NCBI GenBank assembly: GCA_046329195.1
Contig: JAXLVB010000002.1
Span: 2,108,001 to 2,172,000 of the forward strand
DNA: 64,000 bases
DNA from: JAXLVB01 sp046329195
Lineage (GTDB): Bacteria > Bacteroidota > Bacteroidia > Cytophagales > Spirosomataceae
Direction: 5' to 3'
Every line of letters begins with the position of its first letter. The first letter of the stretch is position 1. The notes under the pieces were generated by a model. That model was not told the DNA's origin, searched no databases, and worked only from the letters and a program-made list of their open reading frames with translations. Below are positions 34,088 through 43,828 of the stretch, piece after piece. A program made the position numbers and the translations under genes.

Positions 34088-34933
34088 TTAGAAAATCCAT
34101 CTATATCCTAATGCAATACTCACGCCAACATGAATCACCATAATGACCAACATGATAATGGCAAATGGGGTATGAATCACGTGCCAATATTTGAACATCT
34201 TTTGCATGGCTGCCAAGCGTTCAATTTTCCGATTAGTGTTGAGTTCTTGTTTCACTAAGTCTAATACATTGGCTGTTTTTTGATTCGATAACCCCAAACT
34301 AATCAGCTGTTTTTTTAGTGTTTGTAGGTATTGCCAATCAGTCCAAAATTGCATCAGTAGGTTGCTGCTACTTTGGGGCAATGCAGTCAGTTCGGCTACA
34401 TTGTTTCTGATAGCATCTTTTGCTTCAGCATTTAATTTGTCAGCTATTTGAGCCTTCATTTCTTTGATTTCGCCTAAACTTAGCTCTCGGCCATTGATAG
34501 TTCGAGGAATTTGGAGGTAAATAAACCTGCCGATTACACCGCTTGCTACGACCGCCACCATGCTCCAAAAACTTATCGAAACAATCCCCCCAAACTTAAA
34601 TGAGGTGTGAAATAAAACCAAAATAGGCCCTAATGTGCAAAGGAAAATATGGAATTCGAGCCAGTGCTTGAGTACCCATATTTTGGACAAAGCCTTCAGG
34701 TATTTGCGTGCCTGATAACCAAAAACGCCAATCAGAATAAGTAACGTGCCAATAATTCCTAATCCTTGCCCAACTAAGCCACTGGGTTTGAGGGCTTTAT
34801 GCTCGGAATGGTAAAATCGTTCTTCCAAAGGTGTTTGATAGTACGAGTTCCCAATCATTATCAAATAGATAGTCACCGCAATGACTATACACGCCATTGT
34901 ACCCAAGTATAATCTATGTGCTGTTTTTGACAT
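34088..34933 (-). CDS. di-heme b-type membrane cytochrome
   Basis: The 281-residue protein has about five membrane helices (near residues 10-28, 54-73, 92-110, 116-136, 255-275). Two helices carry His pairs spaced by 14 residues: H95/H109 in EFHIFLCTLGPILVLFHT and H254/H268 in VIHTPFAIIMLVIMVIHV. This is the classical layout for two b-hemes across a membrane. Between helices four and five lies a soluble helical loop of about 100 residues. It would pass electrons across the cytoplasmic membrane, for example from menaquinol or a flavoprotein to periplasmic c-hemes. It lies 11 bases after ccsBA. Confidence 0.75.
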   Translation of the reverse strand: MSKTAHRLYLGTMACIVIAVTIYLIMIGNSYYQTPLEERFYHSEHKALKPSGLVGQGLGIIGTLLILIGVFGYQARKYLKALSKIWVLKHWLEFHIFLCTLGPILVLFHTSFKFGGIVSISFWSMVAVVASGVIGRFIYLQIPRTINGRELSLGEIKEMKAQIADKLNAEAKDAIRNNVAELTALPQSSSNLLMQFWTDWQYLQTLKKQLISLGLSNQKTANVLDLVKQELNTNRKIERLAAMQKMFKYWHVIHTPFAIIMLVIMVIHVGVSIALGYRWIF

Positions 34934-34944
34934 AGCTAAAAGAG

Positions 34945-37900
34945 TTATCTCATTACCTTCCGATACTTATAATACGCTAAGGCGCTTAGTGTAGTAAGGC
35001 TGATAACGGTATAATACACGGATGGTGGAATAGGCACAGGGTCGCCTGCGGCGTAAGAATGCAAGCCCGAGAGGTAATAGTTAACTCCCAGGTAAGTCAT
35101 AATAACTGTACCAAAACCAAATAAAGAGGCAAAGTTGAACGCATAAATACTCTGGAGTTTAGGAATAAACCGCATGTGTAAAATGAACGCATACACCAAG
35201 ATGGTCACTAAGGCCCACGTTTCTTTAGCGTCCCATCCCCAATACCTTCCCCAAGATTCATTGGCCCAAACCCCTCCTAAGTAGGTGCCAATGCTTATCA
35301 TCACTAAGCCACTCAACAGAATGATTTCGCTGATAATGGTCAGTTCTTTAATCGTTTTGGCGATGTTAGTTTTATTGTTTGGATTTAGGAATATCATTAA
35401 CAGCAAATTGAGCATACTCACCACTGCGCCAAGCAACAAAAAACCATAACTACCAGCTTCCATAGACACGTGGATAGTAAGCCAATATGATTTCAAGACA
35501 GGAACTAGAGGGGTAATTTCGGGGTCTAACCAACTCATGCTTGCCACTAATAAAATGGTAGCGGCCAAGGTGGTAGTGGCTGCTAAACCACCGAGTGACT
35601 TCCGAGAAAACAAAGTTCCTGCCAGAGTAGTGGTCCAACCAATGTAAATCATTGATTCGTAGCCATTGCTCCATGGGGCTCTGCCTGATATATACCATCT
35701 TAACCCTAAACCAATAGTATGAAATATCAACCCAAGCAGTACCGCATAGAAGGCAATAGTAGTTATCTTGGCTCTTTTTTCGACTTTCCGTACCGTAATG
35801 AACAAAAATGTGATGGTCAAAACCAAGCACAGCATCCCATCGTAATTTCTTAACCGATTAAAGACGTCGAGCTTATTTAGTAACAATTCGGCTTTCAGTT
35901 TTTCTTCAGAGGGTATCAATGCCCCTCCATTTTCACGCTGATAGATGATGATTTTACTAAGCGCTTGATCTGCTAAGTTGAAATTATTGCTGTTGGTACT
36001 TTCATTCAGGGCATTTATGTAGTCAGAGAACAGAGTAGTAGCTTCTGGATTATTATTTTGAGTTCCGTGCAGGTGTCCAACATCAGCAATGGATAACCAA
36101 GTGTTAGTGCTGTCTCCTTTTTGGGGAAATATCCGTAACAAGTTTCCTGAAAAAATCATGTTGACGATATTGACTTTCTCGTCCAGTTTTATGATGCTTT
36201 TCTCAAAAGTACCCTGGTCTTTGGGCATAGTAGCCTGTGCCTTTTTTACTTGCTCTTCTAAGATATAATTACCAGCTTGATTAAAAAAAGACACATAGCT
36301 AACCATATTTTCGTTGGTATTGAGTAGGCGCTTAATGTCTGGTTGGTCGGGTACTTGAATGATGTTGGCTTTTTCCCATTGATTAGGAAAAAGAATCATA
36401 GAAAGCATTACTTGGTCAGAACCTAAGTTAAAGAGCGAAGTTTTTCTTGATACTTTTCGCAGTATTTCACTGCTATGGGTATTCATGGGCTTAATCCGAC
36501 CATTAAAATCTTGCACCAGCAATTTCCCAAATGCTTCAGCATGTTCTTTGCTAATGGGTGATGTTAACTCTTGGGCATAAGAGCTGCTTGCAACCGTCAG
36601 AGAAAAAAGTAGAAAGACGGCAACAACATTAGCTTGATATTCTTTTAGTCGTAGCAACAAGTGTGAAAAACGACTTTTTTTATCGAAGAAAGTCAGGATT
36701 AAGCCTAACGTCAGTAAAAAATAGCCCAAATAGGTAATAAGCGTACCCCAGTAATCATGATTTACACTTAGATAAGTACCTAATTCGTCGGGGTCGTAAG
36801 AAGATTGAAAAAAACGATACCCTTTGTAGTCAAGGATGTTATTCATAAAAATCCGAACGTCTTTGTTTACATTATCTTGTGTATCAATGAGTTTTACCTC
36901 ACTGGCATACGAAGATGGGTTGTCGGTTCCAGCATATCTTTCCAGAATAAAATCTTTACAAAGCAGCGAGAACGGGAGTGTTTCTATAGCTGAACCATAA
37001 CTGACAGCCATGGACACATCGCCAAACTCCAAAATGGTTGGCTGTCCTTCTTCACCTTTTCGTCCAGTTACTAAAGCGTTTTGGGTTTGGCCATTTACTT
37101 TTACGACAAGGTTAAGGCCATTGATGCTTTCGTTCTTAATCTTGTTGCCCGCCGACTCAATGCTCACTTTTCCTTTGGCGATAAAGTCTCCAATCACAAA
37201 ATTACTTCCCCCAACCGAGTAAAGAGACCTCAGTATGAGAGGATGTTCAATGCCCCCTGGCAGGTTATCATTTTTTTGCGTAGCCATTACGGTTTGACTC
37301 ACCTCTGAGTTGGTCAAGAAAGAAAGGCCACCCTCATTTTTGTAAGAAACATTGAAAGCATCCGATAGAGGTTGCTCAGTAAAATTGAAGTTAATACCAT
37401 TGATATTAACTCGATCGCCTTGTTTTACATAATATTCTTCCCGACCACCACTCCCTGCAATAACCACTTTTATCATGGGGATTCCGTTGGGGTCTTCAAC
37501 GGCTTTTTCTTTAGCGTTTGGGATAAATTGCTCCAGAGTTGCCTCTATCAAATTCTTGCCTACTTGGTAGCTATTACTAAACTCATTAAAGCCAAGGCTT
37601 GAAAAATGAACAGGTTCCTCGAAAGTGTATTTTTTTCCATTTTGCTGAACTTGAAACTTAATATAACTTTCTGAAGAAAGGTACTGATTCATGGTTTCGC
37701 CTTCACGGATGTGCATCATCCCTTCGGTACCCCAAAATCTGGTGATGGCAGCTCCTACCAAAATGATAACAATGGCAGCATGAAAACACAAAGAGGCCCA
37801 TTTTTTTTGTTTGATAAGCCTAAAACGCCAGATGTTAGCTAAAATACAAAGAGAAAAGAGAAGAAGTAAGACAGTAAACCAAGCACTCTGAAAAACTAAA

Positions 37901-38034
37901 TTCTGTGCAGAACTTGTACCAAAGTCATTTTCAATAAAAGTAGCTGTACCAATGGCTATAGCAAATAAAAGTAAATAAATTCCTGCCGCACGTGTGGACG
38001 TAATGGCAAGAAAAACTTTTATTAGTTTTTCCAT
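34945..38034 (-). CDS. ccsBA: fused cytochrome c synthetase CcsBA (ResB-CcsA), system II
   Basis: The 1029-residue protein joins a ResB/CcsB-like N-terminus (membrane helices near residues 15-35, 50-70, 82-100, then a large periplasmic part) to a CcsA C-terminus with many helices. The WWD heme-handling motif is seen in WANESWGRYWGWDAKETWAL, flanked by conserved His (near LHMRF and HTIGLGL). The fusion attaches heme to CxxCH motifs outside the membrane. It heads the minus-strand cluster whose cytochromes hold 96 such motifs, so it likely serves them specifically. A second copy for housekeeping cytochromes may exist elsewhere. Confidence 0.92.
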   Translation of the reverse strand: MEKLIKVFLAITSTRAAGIYLLLFAIAIGTATFIENDFGTSSAQNLVFQSAWFTVLLLLFSLCILANIWRFRLIKQKKWASLCFHAAIVIILVGAAITRFWGTEGMMHIREGETMNQYLSSESYIKFQVQQNGKKYTFEEPVHFSSLGFNEFSNSYQVGKNLIEATLEQFIPNAKEKAVEDPNGIPMIKVVIAGSGGREEYYVKQGDRVNINGINFNFTEQPLSDAFNVSYKNEGGLSFLTNSEVSQTVMATQKNDNLPGGIEHPLILRSLYSVGGSNFVIGDFIAKGKVSIESAGNKIKNESINGLNLVVKVNGQTQNALVTGRKGEEGQPTILEFGDVSMAVSYGSAIETLPFSLLCKDFILERYAGTDNPSSYASEVKLIDTQDNVNKDVRIFMNNILDYKGYRFFQSSYDPDELGTYLSVNHDYWGTLITYLGYFLLTLGLILTFFDKKSRFSHLLLRLKEYQANVVAVFLLFSLTVASSSYAQELTSPISKEHAEAFGKLLVQDFNGRIKPMNTHSSEILRKVSRKTSLFNLGSDQVMLSMILFPNQWEKANIIQVPDQPDIKRLLNTNENMVSYVSFFNQAGNYILEEQVKKAQATMPKDQGTFEKSIIKLDEKVNIVNMIFSGNLLRIFPQKGDSTNTWLSIADVGHLHGTQNNNPEATTLFSDYINALNESTNSNNFNLADQALSKIIIYQRENGGALIPSEEKLKAELLLNKLDVFNRLRNYDGMLCLVLTITFLFITVRKVEKRAKITTIAFYAVLLGLIFHTIGLGLRWYISGRAPWSNGYESMIYIGWTTTLAGTLFSRKSLGGLAATTTLAATILLVASMSWLDPEITPLVPVLKSYWLTIHVSMEAGSYGFLLLGAVVSMLNLLLMIFLNPNNKTNIAKTIKELTIISEIILLSGLVMISIGTYLGGVWANESWGRYWGWDAKETWALVTILVYAFILHMRFIPKLQSIYAFNFASLFGFGTVIMTYLGVNYYLSGLHSYAAGDPVPIPPSVYYTVISLTTLSALAYYKYRKVMR

Positions 38035-38205
38035 TATGTTATAATTTAAGTGAGTGGATCGTTCAGCAAATATTCAGAGAAACTTTATCATTTGCAAGGT
38101 TTAATTATCATACGGAATAACTCCCTCTTAAAATGCAATTTTGGCAGTAAAATCTATTAGAAAAGTGTAATGGCTTAATCAGGACTACTATGTTTGATGA
38201 GGTAG

Positions 38206-38918
38206 TCACAAAAGCTCAAACGTAACTTTCAAGAAATGATGAAGGCTAATGTTGGCAGGTATTTCTGAGCGTTGGCTCTTTCGCTCAATACGTCTATTTC
38301 CAGAAATCAAGATCATATCGTCTGGTTTATAGTTAAATACAAACAATTCATCATGGGTTGGCGGGCTTACTGCCACGATTCTCCCTATTTTTCGCTTGGC
38401 TGCACGGGCTGTTGCGTTAGCTTGCTGGGTAGCTCTTTGGATACACTGTTCGATCAAAGCCTCTTGGTAATGAGCGCTGTCGGTATTCGTAAACGTCATG
38501 TTTATTCGTTCAAAATTATTTTCTAACAAACTGACTTGTAACCTTTTGCATGAATCAATGTTAGTAAGTTTAATAACGGCGTAATGATTGACATAAAATA
38601 ATTTTTACTCTTCATTTGACTTATTGACAGCCGTCGTTGTATTGACAGTAAGGGGTGAAATGAATACTTGCTCTTTGGGTATCGAACTGTGTTGAATCAA
38701 ACGCCAAAGTTCATTTTCTAACTGCTGATTTAATTGGATAGCTACCTGAACAGATTCTGGGCTTTCGGTATATAAATCAACGGCCAATTCAATTTGATTG
38801 ATTGCATACTCAACGTAGCTTCTGTTACCAAAACAAGTGTATGAGCCGATGGAACGGGTTGCCCAACAGAAACAGTTATGTGTAGAAGGGTAAGGACAAT
38901 AGTAGCAATAATTTTCAT
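38206..38918 (-). pseudogene. SIMPL (DUF541) domain gene, broken by a frameshift and an in-frame stop
   Basis: An ATG at 38918 opens a signal peptide (MKIIATIVLTLLHITVSVGQ). The frame changes near 38820, after which SIMPL-like sequence (VEYAINQIELAVDLYTESPE, then KEQVFISPL) continues in a different frame. A TAA interrupts it at 38605-38607, and the same frame resumes through LTNIDSCKRLQVSLLENNF to a typical SIMPL end (IQRATQQANATARAAKRKIG and IVAVSPP). Two independent lesions make a sequencing artefact unlikely. A palindromic element at 39018-39191 lies directly upstream. Confidence 0.75.
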
Positions 38919-39017
38919 TTGATAGTTTTTTGCTAACCAACGAGATACAAGAAGCAATTGGTGTGTAAGGCTATAAGTTTCAATCGTTTTGGATTGAATT
39001 TTTGAAAATAAAAAATA

Positions 39018-39191
39018 CTGTCTCAAAAGTATTTGAAGCCAAATATTATTTGGTAGTCACCTCATCCCAAACCCTTCTCCATGCTGGAGAAGGGCTTAAA
39101 AGTCTCCCTCTCCAGCATGGAGAGGGAGATTTAGAGGGTGAGGTGAACACGCTGCCAAATTTTATTTTGGTGGCATCTGCTTTTGAGACAG
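39018..39191. mobile_element. 174-bp palindromic MITE-like element
   Basis: Perfect 12-base inverted ends CTGTCTCAAAAG (39018-39029) and CTTTTGAGACAG (39180-39191) bound the element. Inside them are partly matching arms (CCAAATATTATTTGG on the left, CCAAATTTTATTTTGG on the right) and two facing copies of a TTCTCCATGCTGGAGAA / CTCTCCAGCATGGAGAG core (39075-39126). No coding frame. End sequences resemble those of several IS families, but no transposase is present and no target duplication was seen. Confidence 0.6.
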
Positions 39192-39228
39192 CCTATGAAG
39201 ATTAATACGAAAAAGTTGGAGCTGTTTG

Positions 39229-40422
39229 TTAAGCAAAAAACGCCCGCTCAATGGCCAATTCCAAGCCCCGGAGCTCGGCCAATCCTCGAAGGCGACCGAT
39301 GGCCGTATAGCCTGGGTTTGTTTTCTTGGTAGGGTTGAGGTCGTCCAACATTTTGTGGCCATGGTCAGGGCGGAAAGGCATCCGCACATCACTACGGCCT
39401 TGTTGCAGACGGTTGTGTTGCTCCGTAAGCAAGGCTTTCATCACGCCATACATGTCCACATCGCCGGTGAGGTGGTCGGCTTCGTAAAAGTTTCCCGCTT
39501 CGTCTCGCTTGGTAGCTCGCAGGTGAATAAAGTGAATCCGACTGCCCATGCGTTCTACCATACCCACCAAATCGTTGTCGGCACGTACTCCATAGCTACC
39601 TGTACAGAAACAAAGGCCATTGGCTGGGCTATCGGCGGCTTTGAGTAGCTGCACGGCGTCGCTTTCGGTACTCACTACACGAGGAAGACCCAAAATCGGG
39701 TAAGGAGGGTCGTCGGGGTGGATAGACAGCCGAATGCCTACTTCTTCGGCTACCGGAACAATCGCCCGTAGAAAATCATACAGATTGCTTCGTAAAGCCG
39801 CATCGTCAATGTCTTGATAGGTGTTCAACACTTTCAGAAATTCTTCCACGGTAAAGCTCTCTTCTGATCCCGGCAAGCCTGCAATGATGTTTCTGATTAA
39901 GCGCTGTTTGGTTTCTTCTGAAGCCTGCTGAATCCAAGCCTCAGCTTGCTCAATTTGGCGTTGGGTATAGGCCGACTCAGCGTTGGGACGTTTGAGCAAA
40001 AAAAGCTCAAACGCAGCAAACTCAATGGCATCAAAGCGTAGAGCCGTAGAGCCATCCGGAAGCCGATAGTCCAAGTCGGTGCGAGTCCAGTCGAGCACAG
40101 GCATGAAGTTGTAGCAGACCGTATCAATACCACAAGCGGCCAAATTGCGAAGCGAAGTCTTGTAGTTTTCGATATAGAGCTGCCAGTTGCCCGTCCGTTT
40201 CTTGATGTCTTCGTGAACAGGCACACTTTCCACTACTGACCATGTCAATCCCGATGCTCCGATTTCGGCTTTACGAGCCAAAATTTCAGCTTTTTCCCAT
40301 ACCACCCCATTCGGAAGATGGTGTAGGGCAGTGACTATTCCCGTTGCTCCAGCCTGACGAATATGCGCCAGAGGCACAGGGTCTTTGGGGCCAAACCAAC
40401 GGAATGTTTGTTCTAATGGCAT
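39229..40422 (-). CDS. uxuA: mannonate dehydratase
   Basis: The 397-residue protein matches UxuA in length (E. coli about 394) and layout: TFRWFGPKDPVPLAHIRQAG at the N-terminus, ALHHLPNGVVW, SGLTWSVVESVPVHEDIK, NFMPVLDWTRTDL and GIRLSIHPDDPPYPILGLPR, then CFCTGSYGVRADNDL and PFRPDHGHKMLDDL. The enzyme dehydrates D-mannonate to 2-keto-3-deoxygluconate using Mn or Fe in a TIM barrel. It is the last gene of the hexuronate run, 219 bases behind the transporter gene, so it may also have its own promoter. Confidence 0.95.
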   Translation of the reverse strand: MPLEQTFRWFGPKDPVPLAHIRQAGATGIVTALHHLPNGVVWEKAEILARKAEIGASGLTWSVVESVPVHEDIKKRTGNWQLYIENYKTSLRNLAACGIDTVCYNFMPVLDWTRTDLDYRLPDGSTALRFDAIEFAAFELFLLKRPNAESAYTQRQIEQAEAWIQQASEETKQRLIRNIIAGLPGSEESFTVEEFLKVLNTYQDIDDAALRSNLYDFLRAIVPVAEEVGIRLSIHPDDPPYPILGLPRVVSTESDAVQLLKAADSPANGLCFCTGSYGVRADNDLVGMVERMGSRIHFIHLRATKRDEAGNFYEADHLTGDVDMYGVMKALLTEQHNRLQQGRSDVRMPFRPDHGHKMLDDLNPTKKTNPGYTAIGRLRGLAELRGLELAIERAFFA

Positions 40423-40641
40423 AAGTTTTTGAAAATAGTTTTAGACGCTTCACTAAGTAGTGATTAGTTATTAGTAATCGGCTAATTACAAAGTTTTGAT
40501 ATTCAAAACGTTACTTATTAAAACTGGACTTTTAATGCTATAAACTGATTTCTAACAAGCACTTATCAAAGAAGCGTTGGGACTAGCTTTTTTTGAAAAT
40601 CACTCATTTGCATGAACTATTTGATCAAAGCCAGTTAACTC

Positions 40642-41931
40642 TTACAACTCTACAGGCTCCATTTTAGGTACCAACAAGTGCATTACCAACCAAGCGGTCA
40701 AGTATGCACCTGCACAAATGGCAAACATAATGTAATAAGCCGTCTCGATTTGTCCGATGCTACGATAATAAACAAACATGTTTTTTTGGACGGCCCAGGT
40801 CAAGAAGATACCTCCCAAACCTCCTGCCATGCCCCCAATACCGACCACAGAAGCAGTGGCTTTTTTAGGGAACATATCCGAGACCGTAGTAAAAATATTG
40901 GCACTCCATGCTTGGTGAGCGGCAGCAGCTACTCCAATCACAAACACAGCTAACCACATGTTGATACCACCCGCAAACTGAGAAAAGACTACTGGAATCA
41001 CAAACAACGCAAAAATCAACATTGATGTCTTGCGTGCCTTAAATACAGGCATGTTTTTGTTGATGAGCGCAAGAGGCAAGTATCCTCCGCCGATGCTTCC
41101 AACAGTTGAAATAATATAGACGACTGCTACTGGAATCGAAATCTCGATAAGCGAAAGTTTGTATTGACTTTGGAGGAAGTCGGGCAACCAAAACAGGTAA
41201 AACCACCAGATAGGGTCGGTCAAGAATTTACCCAAAGCAAAGGCCCACGTTTGACGGAAACCCAAGAGTTTGACCCAAGGCACTTTTTCGGCTTCGGCAA
41301 CGGGTTGTTCTTCGTCTTTGTCAGAGTGAATGTAGTCGTACTCTGCTTTGCTGAGTTTTTTGGAGTCTTTGGGCGAAGTATAATATAACTGCCAGAGTAC
41401 AAGCCAGATAAACCCAATCAGACCTGTAAGAATAAAGGCCCATTGCCAACCCCAAACAACGGCAATGGCCGGAACCGTCAACGGCGCTACGATAGCCCCG
41501 ATGTTAGTGCCCGAATTAAAAATCCCCGTTGCCAATGCTCGTTCTTTTTTCGGAAACCATTCGGCGGTTGACTTGATGGCCGCCGGGAAGTTTCCTGCTT
41601 CAGTTATCCCTAATGCAGCACGAGCTACCATAAAACCAAGTGCAGAACTGGCAAAGGCATGGCCAATAGCAGCCAAACTCCAAAGACCAGTTGCTACGGC
41701 ATACCCTTTTTTGGTGCCCAATCTATCAATAATTCGCCCTGCAATCACCATTCCAAACGAATAAAACAATTTGAAGGCGATTTCGATGTTAGCGTAGTCC
41801 CCATCGTCCCATTTGAGGTCAGCAGATAGCACTGATTTGAGAAGACTAATTACCTGTCGGTCGAGGTAATTGACAGTGGTGGCAAAGAAGACCAAGCTAC
41901 AGATGGTCCAGCGATAGTTTCCGATTTTCAT
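40642..41931 (-). CDS. MFS transporter, hexuronate (ExuT-like, anion:cation symporter family)
   Basis: The 429-residue protein has about 12 membrane helices. Typical early motifs are present: NYLDRQVISLLKSVLSADLK in helix 1 and the first loop, GRIIDRLGTKKGYAVATGLW (MFS motif A) and EAGNFPAAIKSTAEWFPKKE between helices 4 and 5. These are hallmarks of the ACS family, which includes ExuT and GudP. Location between eda and uxuA indicates uptake of glucuronate or galacturonate with protons. The exact sugar cannot be determined from sequence. Confidence 0.88.
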   Translation of the reverse strand: MKIGNYRWTICSLVFFATTVNYLDRQVISLLKSVLSADLKWDDGDYANIEIAFKLFYSFGMVIAGRIIDRLGTKKGYAVATGLWSLAAIGHAFASSALGFMVARAALGITEAGNFPAAIKSTAEWFPKKERALATGIFNSGTNIGAIVAPLTVPAIAVVWGWQWAFILTGLIGFIWLVLWQLYYTSPKDSKKLSKAEYDYIHSDKDEEQPVAEAEKVPWVKLLGFRQTWAFALGKFLTDPIWWFYLFWLPDFLQSQYKLSLIEISIPVAVVYIISTVGSIGGGYLPLALINKNMPVFKARKTSMLIFALFVIPVVFSQFAGGINMWLAVFVIGVAAAAHQAWSANIFTTVSDMFPKKATASVVGIGGMAGGLGGIFLTWAVQKNMFVYYRSIGQIETAYYIMFAICAGAYLTAWLVMHLLVPKMEPVEL

Positions 41932-41979
41932 GTTTGGGGTGCGGTCGTAACGAACCTTATAAGTTTAGAGTGGTTTTGA

Positions 41980-42651
41980 TTATTTTTTGCGTAAGGTAGC
42001 TACAATACTCATAACTTCTCGAATTTGAGCTTCTAACGAAGCGTAATCGCCACCTTCGAGTACTTTTTTAGGAAATAACTGAGAGCCCAATCCCACACAA
42101 GTAACACCTGCCTCAAACCACTTAGTAAGGCTTTCAACGGTAGGTTCTACGCCACCCGTAGCCATCACAGAAGTCCATGGCAAAGGACCTTTTAGGGCTT
42201 TTACAAAACCTGGCCCCATCACTTGGCCTGGGAAAATCTTAATCACTTCGGCACCGAGTTCTTCGGCCTTGGTGATTTCGGTCATGGTAGCTACACCCGG
42301 AATCCAAGGGATTTTACGACGATTGCACACCTTTGCAATTTCTTCGACCAAGTTGGGTGTTACCACAAAATCTGCACCTAATTGCAAGTAGAGTGATACC
42401 GTGCCTGCATCGAGCATCGTGCCTACGCCCATAGCCAAATCGGGGCAGTTTTTGCGGGCGTATTTTACTAGTTCTGCAAAAATCTCATGAGCAAACTCAC
42501 CTCGATTGGTAAACTCAAATACCCGAATACCACCGTTGTAGCAGGCTTGCAAAATTTGCTTACAAGCTTCGGCATCGCTATGATAAAGGAGCGGTACTAC
42601 CGGATGTGCTGCCATTTTTTGATATACTTCTAATCGAGAAAATTTTGCCAT
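41980..42651 (-). CDS. eda: 2-keto-3-deoxy-6-phosphogluconate aldolase (KDPG/KHG aldolase)
   Basis: The 223-residue TIM-barrel protein is of family length. GAEVIKIFPGQVMGPGFVKA includes the Schiff-base Lys, and MGVGTMLDAGTVSLYLQLGA plus a FVVTPN element form the phosphate and substrate sites, with MATGGVEPT near the end. It splits KDPG into pyruvate and glyceraldehyde 3-phosphate, the last step of this pathway. It is 48 bases ahead of the transporter gene and 86 after kdgK, all on one strand. Confidence 0.93.
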   Translation of the reverse strand: MAKFSRLEVYQKMAAHPVVPLLYHSDAEACKQILQACYNGGIRVFEFTNRGEFAHEIFAELVKYARKNCPDLAMGVGTMLDAGTVSLYLQLGADFVVTPNLVEEIAKVCNRRKIPWIPGVATMTEITKAEELGAEVIKIFPGQVMGPGFVKALKGPLPWTSVMATGGVEPTVESLTKWFEAGVTCVGLGSQLFPKKVLEGGDYASLEAQIREVMSIVATLRKK

Positions 42652-42737
42652 ATTTTGTTTGATGTTGAAATCAAAGTTGGATTTTGTTACTTCTGAGTGC
42701 TTGAGTTGATTGACTGAATAGCAGGGGATTATGAGGT

Positions 42738-43745
42738 TTATCGAGAAATTCGACCGCCTACATCACCTCGCATGACGGCTTCGATTTCGGCAACGCTGAT
42801 GAGGGCGGCATCGCCTTCTACCGTATGCTTGAGCGCTGAGGCTGCGATACCAAACTCTAAAGCTTTGCGGTCGTCTTGAAAGGTAAGTGAGCCATAAATA
42901 TACCCAGACATAAACGCATCGCCTCCACCTACTCGGTCCACAATGTCAGGAATATTCATCACGGGAGTTTCGATATACTTAGTACCGTTCCAACAACGCC
43001 CTGTTAACGTATTATGAGAGGCGCTTACTTGACCACGCTTTGTCGTAACGATTTTTTTGACACGAGGATATTGCTGCTGGATTTGCTTACAGACCGATAC
43101 AAAGCCACTGTCATCTTTAGGATTCGGATAAATATCCAAACTATCGGCAGCATCGCCTTTACCACACACAATAACGTCACAACCTGCCACCAAAGCAGGC
43201 ATGATTTCTTTAACACTTTTGCCATAACGCCAAAGGTTTTTGCGGTAGTTGACATCTCCCGATACCGTTACGCCCAGTTTGTTAGCAGTTTGGATAGCCT
43301 GCAAACAAGCCTCGGCCGCACTGGCCGATATGGCTGGGGTAATACCCGTCCAATGAAACCACTGGGCATCTTTCAAGATGGCTTCCCAGTCAAAATCGTC
43401 GGGTTTGAGCGTGGCAAATGACGAATCAAAGCGGTCATACACTATCTTACTAGGGCGCATGGCTGCACCGGTTTCGAGGTAAAATACCCCCAACCGCTCG
43501 CCTCCATAGGCAATGTGAGAAGTATCTACGCCGTACTGACGCAAGTAATTGGTCACCATACGACCAATATCATGATCGGGTAGGCGAGTGACGTGGCGGT
43601 TTTCGATGCCCCATTGGGCTAGTCCCAAACCGACGTTAGCTTCACCACCACCAAACTTGATAATGAATTGGTCTGCTTGTGAAAAACGGGCAAAACCTGG
43701 CGTACTCAAACGCATCATGATTTCACCAAAAGTTACTACTCTCAT
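42738..43745 (-). CDS. kdgK: 2-keto-3-deoxygluconate kinase (PfkB family)
   Basis: The 335-residue protein shows the PfkB fold: an early MRVVTFGEIMMRLSTPGFAR, the GGGEANVGLGLAQWG substrate loop, and the C-terminal signature VDRVGGGDAFMSGYIYGSL with the catalytic Asp. The usual GAGD is GGGD here, a substitution tolerated in the family. Together with flanking uxaC and eda, the phosphorylation of 2-keto-3-deoxygluconate to KDPG is the natural role. Confidence 0.9.
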   Translation of the reverse strand: MRVVTFGEIMMRLSTPGFARFSQADQFIIKFGGGEANVGLGLAQWGIENRHVTRLPDHDIGRMVTNYLRQYGVDTSHIAYGGERLGVFYLETGAAMRPSKIVYDRFDSSFATLKPDDFDWEAILKDAQWFHWTGITPAISASAAEACLQAIQTANKLGVTVSGDVNYRKNLWRYGKSVKEIMPALVAGCDVIVCGKGDAADSLDIYPNPKDDSGFVSVCKQIQQQYPRVKKIVTTKRGQVSASHNTLTGRCWNGTKYIETPVMNIPDIVDRVGGGDAFMSGYIYGSLTFQDDRKALEFGIAASALKHTVEGDAALISVAEIEAVMRGDVGGRISR

Positions 43746-43828
43746 TGTATTGGTTCAACCTGTTAAATCCTTTTCTTCTTTAAAGAAAGGTGTTTTGTAC
43801 TCTTGTTCTCAACGCTTCAAAAGCTTTT

